Source: a virus
DNA: 23,119 bases
Virus record (IMG/VR): IMGVR_UViG_3300047550_000029
Span: 1-23,119 of that record
Direction: 5' to 3' (one strand)
The translations under genes were made by a program, and so were the position numbers. The notes under the pieces are model-generated. The model did not search any database. It was not told the origin of the DNA and saw only the letters and a list, made by a program, of their open reading frames with translations. Position 1 is the stretch's first letter. Each line of letters opens with the position of its first letter. Positions 1 to 7,380 of the stretch are shown in pieces.

Positions 1-824
1 TCCCGAGCAGCCTGTGCTGTCGTCGGTGTGTATCCAGGAACACCTGCCTGATATGCCTCCAGATTGCGTACAGCAGCCTCTGGATCGCGTGACAACTGAC
101 GGAGGATGTTTCCTACGATCACCTCTCTCCCAGGCTCTGTGAACGGTCTAACAAGCTCTCTGCCACCCCTTGCTGCTGCTTGAGTACCCAACAGCGCAGC
201 AGTGCCGACAGACGGGACAGCCATGCCAGCAGCAATGCCAGCACCAACCTGACCCAATGGCCCTAGACCTTCCTCCCGAGCCATAGCAGAACCCAACGCA
301 CCAGCACCACCAGCAGCAATCTGGAATGCCGGAGATTGCGTCAGAAGCTCTTTAGTCGCTTGCAGACCAGCAGCACTAGGAGCAAACCGCTCGACTGCCT
401 GACCAGGAGCAGGAGGTGTAACCATCGTGCCTGGGAGCATTCGACCAAGACCGGACGCACCCAACACACCAAATCCAGCAGAAGCAATATCTTGCACAAC
501 CCGCTCTTGCGGAGTCTCTGGCTCAGGCAGTCCAGCCCTGGTCATCAACTGCTGTTGAGCCTGAGATGGCATCGGAATCTGCTTGCCGGTGATCTGGTTG
601 ATCAGAGACACCAGAGCATCAGAAGCCAACGCAGGGAGTCCGGTAATACCAGAGACTGCTGCTCGACCAGTAAGACCAGCTTGCCGACCAATCTCGGCAG
701 CAACACCTCTAGGTTCAGGTTGTTGACGCGAACCTAGAAACTCAGCAATAGCGCGGTTGGCTTCTTCCCGAGATGTTCCATCCGGGAACTCAATCTTTCC
801 AACACCAGGGACATCGATAATCAT
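1..824 (-). CDS. Large internal virion protein, N-terminal part, cut by the left edge
   Basis: An uninterrupted frame of 274 codons runs from ATG 824 to the window edge. It starts by ATGA overlap with the 483-aa gene. The first residues, MIIDVPGVGKIEFPDGTSRE then EANRAIAEFLG, carry the 'EFPDGTSxEEAxxAI' head domain often found at the front of very large phage internal proteins. The rest is Ala/Gly/Pro-rich with hydrophobic segments (AFQIAAGGAGALGSAMAREE, VGAGIAAGMAVPSVGTAALL) and then EVIVGNILRQLSRDPEAAVR, NLEAYQAGVPGYTPTTAQAA. It probably belongs to the ejection set, comparable in role to P22 gp16 or T7 gp15/gp16. Its full length and any enzymatic domain lie outside the window. Confidence 0.75.
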   Translation of the reverse strand, partial: MIIDVPGVGKIEFPDGTSREEANRAIAEFLGSRQQPEPRGVAAEIGRQAGLTGRAAVSGITGLPALASDALVSLINQITGKQIPMPSQAQQQLMTRAGLPEPETPQERVVQDIASAGFGVLGASGLGRMLPGTMVTPPAPGQAVERFAPSAAGLQATKELLTQSPAFQIAAGGAGALGSAMAREEGLGPLGQVGAGIAAGMAVPSVGTAALLGTQAAARGGRELVRPFTEPGREVIVGNILRQLSRDPEAAVRNLEAYQAGVPGYTPTTAQAAR

Positions 825-2272
825 TGCGCTTCCTCGATTCGTCTGGTTTGCGGATTGTATCGAAGCTCAACCTGTGGCCTTGCTTGACGCTGAACTCGTG
901 CCGGAGGAGTGATTTGAGCGCCAGGAGCAGTCTGGATCAATCGAGCAGCCGGGCCAGCTTCTACCACAAGACCAGATTCGGCTTGCTGACGAAGCAATGC
1001 CTTTTGCCTAATCGTTTCAGGCTTATCACCATACTGCGGGAAGAATGTCTTAATTTCGTCTGCCATCTCATCAGCGCCGATGACAGCACCAGACTCTTTA
1101 CGCAGCTTTGCACGAACCCATGCTTGTTGAGCTTGCAATACCCTCTGCCGGTTTTCGCTACTGCCCAATCGCTCCAAAGTTTGACCAACCCAAGGAACAG
1201 ATCCAGCAGCAGACTGCAACAGATTTGGCGTTGAATAAGCCATTTCTGCTGTGATCTGTTGACCAGACGCATCAACCACAGGTTTGCCAGCAGGATCAAC
1301 CAAAGGCTGATCAAACACGCTAGACGCACCGCGCATTACACCAAGGAAGCTCGCTGCTTTTGCTTGTCCTTCTGTCGGAGGTTTGTCAGCACCCATCGGC
1401 AGAACAGGAGCGCCACCAGCAGTGGTAACAGGTTGTGCAACTGCGCCCGGTGTAGTCGGCGCATAAACATAGCCTTCTTGAGTTTGCAGGATGTCGTATC
1501 CACCTCGCTGAAACTCACGCTCCCGCAGGTCAAGAAGCCTAGCCTCTCCAGGAGAGAGTGTTTTGTTTAGACGGGAAGTGATGCGTCCAGTAGCTTTATC
1601 ACGGAACAGAATCTCAGAGTTTGTGTCAATTTTCTCTTCTGATGGCAGCGGTTGAACATCCAGCACACGCATACCACCAGACTTGCTAAACAGAACAGAT
1701 GTCGGACGGTTGTTGACCAGCATTGTCTGCGGAGTCGTGGAATATTCTTCTCTTGGGCCAGCAGCCAGTTCCTGCTGTTTGGTCAATCCTTCAACCAGAT
1801 CCTTAAAGTCTTTCGGACTCAGGAATGACCTAGCAAGGTTCAATGCTTGCTGATTCAGCATCGGCTGGTTGGTAGTCCCAGCTTCAATCGTCTGAAGCAA
1901 TGCACCAATCGGATCTGCTGCTCTTTCCGCTTGTTGCAAACCAGTCGTCATCAACTGCGGCATGATGCCTTGCAATGCTCTCTGCTGCTGTTGCAATCTC
2001 TGCTGTTCAGCCAGCTTCATCGCCATCTGCTGACCTTGGATCTGCTCCGACAGCGCACCCCTGTACGCCTGTTGGCCAGCCTGGAGTCCAGCACCGATAG
2101 CCTGACCGATGTTGGTTCTCTGTCTACTAGGGCCACCGGCTTGCAACAGACCAGCAGCAAGACCTAGCAGACCCTGCTGTCGAGCCTGTTGCAGTGCAAT
2201 CTGCGACTCATCTCCAAGCAACCCAGAGACATACTGAGGCTGCGGAAAGAGTCGATTCAGGATTTCTTCCAT
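821..2272 (-). CDS. Internal virion / ejection-type protein, 483 aa
   Basis: The N-terminus (MEEILNRLFPQPQYVSGLLG) leads into Gln/Ala-rich helices with GLLGLAAGLLQAGGPSRQRT and NIGQAIGAGLQAGQQAYRGA. A central region of mixed beta character (TMLVNNRPTSVLFSKSGGMR, EILFRDKATGRITSRLNKTL) is followed at residues 384-435 by AWVRAKLRKESGAVIGADEM and FFPQYGDKPETIRQKALLRQ, a segment I know from other phage internal proteins (R-K-E-S-G-A-x-I). This last segment resembles a conserved helical bundle. TGAGGTGAGTT precedes its ATG; the stop overlaps the next start (ATGA). Confidence 0.72.
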   Translation of the reverse strand: MEEILNRLFPQPQYVSGLLGDESQIALQQARQQGLLGLAAGLLQAGGPSRQRTNIGQAIGAGLQAGQQAYRGALSEQIQGQQMAMKLAEQQRLQQQQRALQGIMPQLMTTGLQQAERAADPIGALLQTIEAGTTNQPMLNQQALNLARSFLSPKDFKDLVEGLTKQQELAAGPREEYSTTPQTMLVNNRPTSVLFSKSGGMRVLDVQPLPSEEKIDTNSEILFRDKATGRITSRLNKTLSPGEARLLDLREREFQRGGYDILQTQEGYVYAPTTPGAVAQPVTTAGGAPVLPMGADKPPTEGQAKAASFLGVMRGASSVFDQPLVDPAGKPVVDASGQQITAEMAYSTPNLLQSAAGSVPWVGQTLERLGSSENRQRVLQAQQAWVRAKLRKESGAVIGADEMADEIKTFFPQYGDKPETIRQKALLRQQAESGLVVEAGPAARLIQTAPGAQITPPARVQRQARPQVELRYNPQTRRIEEAQ

Positions 2273-2280
2273 AACTCACC

Positions 2281-2823
2281 TCACAGCAGAGACAGTCTGC
2301 GCGATTCAATCGGCTCTAGGTCTTGCATAAATGGCACAGGTGGCAACCCAAACCTGCTTTGCATCGTCCTCATCCTGCGATCCATCGGGATAGTGTCGAA
2401 CATTCCAGCATCGATAGCGCGGATCTGATCGAGTGTGATCGGAACCTGCTGACTAGGACGCAGCGGCATAGCCTGTGCAACCGGAGGTTTAGGTTGCAAC
2501 GCTCCAGCCAACTGAGCGCCAGCCATCAGGCTTGCAGGAGTCGTTGCTTTGGACATGAATCCAGCTAGGGGTGACGCAGGAGCAGCAGCCAGTTGAGTCT
2601 CTAGCGCCATGCCAGGGATAAAAGTTCCTCCAGCAGCAGCACCAGTTCCGGCAGCACCTGCGGCTCCAGCACCAGCAGCAGTGCCGCCCATAAGAGCAGG
2701 AGCAACAGCACCACCACCGTAACCGAGAGTCGCTCCAAGGAGCGCACCCTTGATCGGATCTTTCTTATTAGTGGCAGCACCAGCGACAGCCCCAATAGCG
2801 GCAAGAGTTACGGGATCAGCCAT
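2281..2823 (-). CDS. Ala/Gly-rich internal virion protein, 180 aa
   Basis: The N-terminal 70 residues are glycine-zipper-like and hydrophobic (LAAIGAVAGAATNKKDPIKG, ALLGATLGYGGGAVAPALMG), a composition found in proteins that insert into or cross membranes. The second half is proline-rich and basic (LQPKPPVAQAMPLRPSQQVP, PMDRRMRTMQSRFGLPPVPF). GAGGTGAAAC stands before its ATG and the stop is part of the GGTGAG site of the next gene. By position and composition I assign it to the ejection set; it could line a channel across the host envelope. No named family is recognised. Confidence 0.65.
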   Translation of the reverse strand: MADPVTLAAIGAVAGAATNKKDPIKGALLGATLGYGGGAVAPALMGGTAAGAGAAGAAGTGAAAGGTFIPGMALETQLAAAPASPLAGFMSKATTPASLMAGAQLAGALQPKPPVAQAMPLRPSQQVPITLDQIRAIDAGMFDTIPMDRRMRTMQSRFGLPPVPFMQDLEPIESRRLSLL

Positions 2824-2831
2824 GTTTCACC

Positions 2832-3743
2832 TCATGCCGTAGTGTTGGAAGGACTCGGTTGATTGAATGCAGACACCAGCGCAGCACCACCAAGCAGAGA
2901 GGCAGCAGGGTTAGTGTAGGAAGGTGCAGCCTGTTGAGCGCCAGCAGGGAACCCACCGAGAAACGCACTGTACTGCTGAAGTGCCCTGAACGGAGCTTCC
3001 TGCTGAAAGTTGTATCGATTGATAGCGTCTTGCAATGCTTGACGCTGATACTGTTCCTGCAACTGACCAGCTTGCATCAACCGCTGCGCTCCAAGGTAAT
3101 CTTGTTCAGCAAGACCAGGAGCAAGTTGCGCTGCTTGCAACATAGCAGCCTGTTGAGCTTGCTGTGCTTGAGTTTGCAGTTGACGCTCAAGACCGTAGGT
3201 CTGGAATCCTAACCGCTCACCCAAACCGGACAGTCCGGACGCAAGAGCTTCCGCTGCACCTGCTTGCATTTGCCCCATTGCAGCAGAACCGTATCGTCCT
3301 GCGCGAGAGGCTTGAGAGGTGATGTTGCCGATCTGCTGCTGGAACTGTTGTTCCAACGGTCTTGCAAGAGATGCAAACGTGCCTTGCAGGAACGGGTTAT
3401 ATCCGAGCATTGACCCGCTTGCAGTAGCTGCCAGTGGACTCTGACCAGCAGCAAGTTGCTGTACGGTCTGTTGAGCCTGGGAAACTAGCGGAGATCCTGC
3501 CTGTGCGCGTTCAGCAGCAGACTGGATCGCTTGAGTCGTAAATCCAGAAGGCCCGACATAGGTTTGACCAGGAAAAAACTGCGGGACAAAACCCGCTCCC
3601 ATCTCGCCAGTCGTCGGATCTTTGAACTGCAATTGACCCGTCTGGAACAGACTCTGAGCGCCACTCAGACCCTGCTCGACAAACGGAACAAGTCTAGGAT
3701 CAATCCTAGTTTCGGTTACTTCCGGTCTGCTTCTGGAACCCAT
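2832..3743 (-). CDS. Internal virion / ejection-type protein, 303 aa
   Basis: First of four consecutive Ala/Gln/Gly-rich genes that close the structural region, where P22-like phages keep ejection proteins (gp7, gp20, gp16). It begins MGSRSRPEVTETRIDPRLVP, has FVPQFFPGQTYVGPSG (PQF(F/Y)PGQTYV, which I recognise from internal proteins of related phages), a long Gln-rich helical middle (QQQIGNITSQASRAGRYGSA, RQLQTQAQQAQQAAMLQAAQ) and a hydrophobic Gly/Ala end (NPAASLLGGAALVSAF). AGAGGTGAAAA precedes its ATG. It likely travels in the head and enters the host envelope with DNA. Confidence 0.7.
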   Translation of the reverse strand: MGSRSRPEVTETRIDPRLVPFVEQGLSGAQSLFQTGQLQFKDPTTGEMGAGFVPQFFPGQTYVGPSGFTTQAIQSAAERAQAGSPLVSQAQQTVQQLAAGQSPLAATASGSMLGYNPFLQGTFASLARPLEQQFQQQIGNITSQASRAGRYGSAAMGQMQAGAAEALASGLSGLGERLGFQTYGLERQLQTQAQQAQQAAMLQAAQLAPGLAEQDYLGAQRLMQAGQLQEQYQRQALQDAINRYNFQQEAPFRALQQYSAFLGGFPAGAQQAAPSYTNPAASLLGGAALVSAFNQPSPSNTTA

Positions 3744-4140
3744 TTTTCACCTCTGCAATCCATTTAACCGGCTTAAATCCATAGTTACCGGCTATCTTCG
3801 CCCATCCCGGACGACTGCTGTCGAATGAGATTTTACGCGCTCCACCCGCTAGCGCAATCTCATGGGCATGACGGAAACCATCTTCCATCAGAAACTTGCC
3901 CCAACCAGCCCAGATATGCAGAGTGTCACCCATCGGTTGCAAAACTCCAAACCCGACAGGATTTCCGTCCTCTACCATCAACCAGAGCATTGACCGTCCT
4001 TCAAAACAGTCAACGTAAATGTCCTCTGGTATCCACTGATCCCTGCTTGCCCTCTTCACCTCCAGCAGTCCAGGTCTAACAAATTCCCACACTTCCCGCA
4101 GTCTCTGCGGCTCTACAAACACTCTAACCGAGGACGACAT
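3706..4140 (-). CDS. GNAT-like acetyltransferase-fold protein, 144 aa
   Basis: The start at ATG 4140 (MSSSVRVFVEPQRLREVWEF) gives a 17-base overlap with the previous gene; a longer ORF from 4173 is less likely. The order of elements resembles a small GNAT fold: an N-terminal helix pair, SMLWLMVEDGNPVGFGVLQP as two strands, then a long helix (FRHAHEIALAGGARKISFDS) and GWAKIAGNYGFKPVKW, where the 'YGF' ending is typical. The canonical acetyl-CoA loop (RxxGxG/A) is not clear, so it may have lost activity and serve structurally. The last 12 residues overlap the next gene by 38 bases. Confidence 0.5.
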   Translation of the reverse strand: MSSSVRVFVEPQRLREVWEFVRPGLLEVKRASRDQWIPEDIYVDCFEGRSMLWLMVEDGNPVGFGVLQPMGDTLHIWAGWGKFLMEDGFRHAHEIALAGGARKISFDSSRPGWAKIAGNYGFKPVKWIAEVKNGFQKQTGSNRN

Positions 4141-4903
4141 AGCGATACGTCTTATCCGCAGTCGAGTTCGCAAAATGACTGATCGTTGCCTGACCGTATC
4201 CTACAGATGACGCATACACATCAGACGTAGACGATTCATCGATCTTGTTGGCAGTCACAATGACACTCGGTGTCGCTGGCCTTGTCGGAGTGGTCTGCGC
4301 TGCAAGATGCTCAATCGTCACCAAGGTGCTTGTCGTCGCCCACATAACTTGAATGTAGTCGTTCGCAACAACATCAACGTAAAAGTTCAGAGACGCAATC
4401 AGGTGACCGTCTGTGCCGCCATGACTGTTTGGAACCGAAAACTTGGAGTTGCTGTTTGCAATGTCAGTCCCGTTCTTCCTGAACCAAACATCCACATCTT
4501 GGATCTGTACATCATCGTTTGCAAACTGAATCGAAAACTGGACGTTGTAGACACCAGCAGTCTCAAACGTGATCCTGGAGTTGCTGACAACACTGATGCC
4601 TTTGGAAAAGTCAGTCGTGTTGTAGGTAATTGCGTATGCCGTTGTCGTATTGGCAGCAGCCTGATCTGTTGAGTCAGAAAACGATCCAAACGGAACAGGA
4701 TCAGCCATTGCCGCAGCAGACGATGGCATCAGCAGAATCAAGCTCTCAGGACTAATCCGAGCGTCGTACAGCGTGGTTGACGTAGCATCACCAGTCGCCA
4801 GAGTGAGATAGCCAAGACTGTTGATCTTGCCATCCAGCACACGATTGACAATCTCAGCAACCTCTCGCTGACTGCCGCCCTGCTGAGGCAACCTACGAAA
4901 CAT
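4124..4903 (-). CDS. Virion protein with C1q/TNF-like jelly-roll domain
   Basis: A 259-aa protein in two parts. Residues 1-70 (GGSQREVAEIVNRVLDGKIN, TSTTLYDARISPESLILLMP) resemble an N-terminal attachment domain seen after the hub gene in related phages. Residues 70-200 look like a jelly-roll: TAYAITYNTTDFSKGISVVS, ITFETAGVYNVQFSIQFAND, VDVWFRKNGTDIA, YVDVVANDYIQVMWATTST, the strand order of C1q/TNF-like domains. Residues 200-259 are a further beta segment ending TYRYVVLG. It could be a tail spike, knob or stabilising protein. Coupled to the hub gene by TGATG. Confidence 0.65.
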   Translation of the reverse strand: MFRRLPQQGGSQREVAEIVNRVLDGKINSLGYLTLATGDATSTTLYDARISPESLILLMPSSAAAMADPVPFGSFSDSTDQAAANTTTAYAITYNTTDFSKGISVVSNSRITFETAGVYNVQFSIQFANDDVQIQDVDVWFRKNGTDIANSNSKFSVPNSHGGTDGHLIASLNFYVDVVANDYIQVMWATTSTLVTIEHLAAQTTPTRPATPSVIVTANKIDESSTSDVYASSVGYGQATISHFANSTADKTYRYVVLG

Positions 4904-6324
4904 CAGCGCCCACCAACAGGAACAATGTCCACATCGATCCCAACAGCAGTGTCGTAGTTCCCTGTCGGGGTGATACTCAGCCGATGGTAGTTTCCTCGAG
5001 ACCGTAGACTCACCCGGTTCTCGCTATCAGCAGATACCGCGGTAGAGTAGGTTATAGACCCGTCCAAGCGTTTTCTGCTTGCGACTGATACCGTAGCACT
5101 GCCGTTGTCGATTTGTGGCCTAGCAAGCCGTATAAGCGTTTCCTGGCCCTCTACGGTGATGTCGCCTGTGTTGATCGTTCCGGTGAGATCAGTTCCAGCA
5201 AAGGTGACAATCCTGGCCCCGGATACACCACCCAGGATCAGTTTGCCACCAGTCCACAGACGCGAGTCCAGAGAGGCTGGCAGCGCATCCAAACTCGCAG
5301 AGATGTTGTCCAACTGTTCCAAAGTAGTAGACGCAGTGGCAATGCTGGAGATGTAGTCAGCACCAGAGTCACCGTGTGACCAACGATCTGTTGACCAGTT
5401 GTAGATCAGGAGCTTCTGGACGTTGAAGATGTCCCGGAAGCACCACAGCACCAGTTTGTTGACAAAATCGACAGCAGCACTCATCTTGCTGAACTGAGAT
5501 GGATCTGCGTTGGCGTAGAACCACCTATCAACCCTCTCTGCTCCGATAGGCTTGACCTGCTGACCATCGGTCATGAAGAACCCGTCATCGCTCAGGAAAA
5601 ACGTCATCGGGCCATATTGAGCAATAGATCGAGACTCGTAGCAACCTACGTTTCGAGCAATGTTGTCGAACTGGAAGAACAACGGTGCGCCGATGTAGGT
5701 CATGCGATACAAACCACGCTCCATCAGCACGACACCAAACTCGCCTCCGGTGATCCCGCGAATCTCACCACCGTCAGGGATGTCCTGGGTGTCGGATTGA
5801 CTGGCAGCACCAGGAGTCCAATCCGTCTCATCGTTAATATCAGACCACAACACCCTGTTAGGGTAGGTCGAGGTCTTGCCAGCAACAACAAAGTCCCGCA
5901 CAACGGTCACAAACGATGCTGTAGGAGCAGCAGCAGCAAGGTCAGCAAACCTTGTGCTGGATGCCATGTTCCAAGCTTGCAGCTTGTCCACACCGTTGGA
6001 CGCGATCACCTGCGATCCAAACTGAGTGAACTGCCAGAAGTCAGTTGTTGAGTAGGCAGTCGGAGTCCTGGAAACATCATCCAGATCAGCATCAGCAGGA
6101 TCGAACTTAAACAGTTTGCCAGCACCAGCACCGAATAGGGTGGTAGCGCCAGCCCATCGACCAACAAACACAGTCAGCAGATTCTCACTAGCAGCATCAG
6201 ACAGGTTTGCAGTCCCGTTGAGAGACGCATAGCCCGATGCTGTAGGGTAGATGTTCTTAGCCTCGGTCAGGTTCCCAGAAACCCCTGGCCGATCTGGTGT
6301 CCACTGACCGAATGCAATCCTCAT
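4903..6324 (-). CDS. Tail hub/nozzle protein, beta-propeller-like
   Basis: A 473-aa protein with the character of podovirus tail nozzle proteins (functionally like P22 gp10 or T7 gp12). It starts MRIAFGQWTPDRPGVSGNLT, followed by ARNIYPT-like text (AKNIYPTASGYASLNGTANL) and repeated blades such as TLFGAGAGKLFKFD, FTQFGSQVIASNGVDKLQAW, FGVVLMERGLYRMTYIGAP, MTFFLSDDGFFMTDGQQVKP and LLIYNWSTDRWSH. The C-terminal 100 residues form a separate beta domain. It should lie below the adaptor ring and gate DNA exit. Start overlaps the repeat protein (ATGA); its stop shares a base with the next ATG (TGATG). Confidence 0.8.
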   Translation of the reverse strand: MRIAFGQWTPDRPGVSGNLTEAKNIYPTASGYASLNGTANLSDAASENLLTVFVGRWAGATTLFGAGAGKLFKFDPADADLDDVSRTPTAYSTTDFWQFTQFGSQVIASNGVDKLQAWNMASSTRFADLAAAAPTASFVTVVRDFVVAGKTSTYPNRVLWSDINDETDWTPGAASQSDTQDIPDGGEIRGITGGEFGVVLMERGLYRMTYIGAPLFFQFDNIARNVGCYESRSIAQYGPMTFFLSDDGFFMTDGQQVKPIGAERVDRWFYANADPSQFSKMSAAVDFVNKLVLWCFRDIFNVQKLLIYNWSTDRWSHGDSGADYISSIATASTTLEQLDNISASLDALPASLDSRLWTGGKLILGGVSGARIVTFAGTDLTGTINTGDITVEGQETLIRLARPQIDNGSATVSVASRKRLDGSITYSTAVSADSENRVSLRSRGNYHRLSITPTGNYDTAVGIDVDIVPVGGR

Positions 6325-7055
6325 TGTGCTGTCCAGTTATTAGATCCGGTTGGCTGTTGAGTCCAAACATTCGACCCACTCACAACAGCAATCCAATCAT
6401 TGTCACTCTCTGGTTCATCTATCCAAGAACTAACATCAACAGGGTCAGGAATCCAAATATTCACTCCATCATCTGGATTGCTCCACACTCCTGACAGTGT
6501 AACCGTTCCTAGTTGTGTTGTCCCCTGTAGACCAGAAACATTCAGAAAGTTGTTGCTCTGGAGCGTAATAGTTCCAAGAACAGATGTGCCTTGTACGCCC
6601 GTAACAGGGACAACGACAAGGATCGTAACAGTTCCAGTTTGCCCTGTGGCAAATACGCCAGTTGGCAAGACCACCGCACTAGCTGTAACAGAAACTTGTC
6701 CGATCTGTCCAGTTGCTTGTAATCCAGAAACAATTGCCGTTTGGTTAACGGCGATTGATACAGATCCAACGTCCGTACTTGCAGATACTCCAGTAACAGG
6801 AACAATTATTGCAATTACAACATTGCCAGTTTGGCCTGTTGCTGAAACGCCAGTTGTCAAAACGGTTGCATCAGCAGCAACCGTTACATCACCAATAAAT
6901 GTATTTGCTGAAACGCCAGTTGTTAAAACGGTTGCGCTAGCAGCAACTACAACACTACCAACTGATGCGGTAGCTGTAACTCCTGTAACCAGTACATATA
7001 TGTCTCCACCAAGCGCAGAGAATGGAGACTCCGAAAATGACTGGAAACCGTACAT
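6321..7055 (-). CDS. Double-repeat virion protein, 244 aa
   Basis: After an 18-residue start (MYGFQSFSESPFSALGGD) the protein has eight units of the form V-x-x-(T/S)-G-(V/L)-x-(A/G)-x-x-x-x-G-x-(V/I)-x-(V/I/L) with lengths 22, 22, 20, 22, 22, 20, 22 and about 17 (residues 21-187), so a 64-residue super-repeat is visible. Residues 191-244 then hold six Trp at 191, 201, 211, 221, 231 and 241, exactly ten apart. The units suggest stacked beta strands. Similar VTG-repeat proteins occur in tailed phages of aquatic bacteria; function is unknown. The stop overlaps the tail-hub start (ATGA), pointing to the tail. Confidence 0.72.
   Translation of the reverse strand: MYGFQSFSESPFSALGGDIYVLVTGVTATASVGSVVVAASATVLTTGVSANTFIGDVTVAADATVLTTGVSATGQTGNVVIAIIVPVTGVSASTDVGSVSIAVNQTAIVSGLQATGQIGQVSVTASAVVLPTGVFATGQTGTVTILVVVPVTGVQGTSVLGTITLQSNNFLNVSGLQGTTQLGTVTLSGVWSNPDDGVNIWIPDPVDVSSWIDEPESDNDWIAVVSGSNVWTQQPTGSNNWTAQ
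6324..6485 (-). repeat. Six decapeptide repeats each starting with tryptophan
   Basis: Tryptophans occur at residues 191, 201, 211, 221, 231 and 241 of the 244-aa protein, a strict 30-base period. The neighbouring residues vary (WSNPDDG, WIPDP, WIDEPES, WIAVVSG, WTQQPTG, WTAQ) with Asn, Asp, Ser, Pro and Gly filling the rest. Exact spacing with variable filler suggests selection on periodic Trp packing or on a shared binding surface. Confidence 0.78.
6495..6995 (-). repeat. Tandem 20-22 residue units with a 64-residue super-repeat
   Basis: Eight coding units follow each other. Units 3 and 6 are two residues shorter (VLTTGVSATGQTGNVVIAII and VLPTGVFATGQTGTVTILVV), and each is followed by a unit starting VPVTGV, so the array repeats as 22-22-20. 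At DNA level the plus-strand segment gctgaaacgccagttgt recurs 66 bases apart (6841 and 6907) and continues with aaaacggttgc after one mismatch, which indicates recent duplication of a 66-base unit, while other units have diverged. Confidence 0.8.
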
Positions 7056-7066
7056 TCGACTGTCTT

Positions 7067-7372
7067 CTATCCAGCCGTGTCAGGCTGTGCGTTAAGTAGC
7101 GCAACCAGTGCCTGCTTTTGCTCAAGTGTCAGAGCGGCAAGCGGATCTGCCACAGGCTCCGGCGCAACAGGCTCAGGTGCTGGCTCAAGCGTCCACACTT
7201 GCCTCCAGACTCCATGCTCGTCTTGTTGCGGATCTTGCTCGACCGCAATCATGCCGGATGACCTGGGCATCTCTGTTGGTATCACCAACGGAATTCCCGC
7301 CTCTTCCAGAGCGGCAACATTGACGTTTTGCGGGATCGACCCATCAGGGTTTAACAAGAATTGTTTTCGCAT
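7067..7372 (-). CDS. Small fibre-associated protein, 101 aa
   Basis: A recognisable recurring small phage protein directly after the fibre gene. It begins MRKQFLLNPDGSIPQNVNVA, continues AGIPLVIPTEMPRSSGMIAV then EQDPQQDEHGVWRQVWTLEP, passes through a Pro/Glu/Ala linker (PAPEPVAPEPVADPLAAL) and ends in a helix TLEQKQALVALLNAQP. The layout (beta N-terminus, PE linker, short helix) is like tail-fibre assembly or tail-end proteins, so a chaperone or fibre-attachment role is plausible. No enzyme motif is present, and the ribosome site is weak. Confidence 0.65.
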   Translation of the reverse strand: MRKQFLLNPDGSIPQNVNVAALEEAGIPLVIPTEMPRSSGMIAVEQDPQQDEHGVWRQVWTLEPAPEPVAPEPVADPLAALTLEQKQALVALLNAQPDTAG

Positions 7373-7380
7373 GACAACTT

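Noticed and set aside
6400-7095. A 231-codon plus-strand frame with repeated PVV/TPV text
   Set aside because: It mirrors the tandem repeats of the minus-strand double-repeat protein; the repeat period alone keeps it open.
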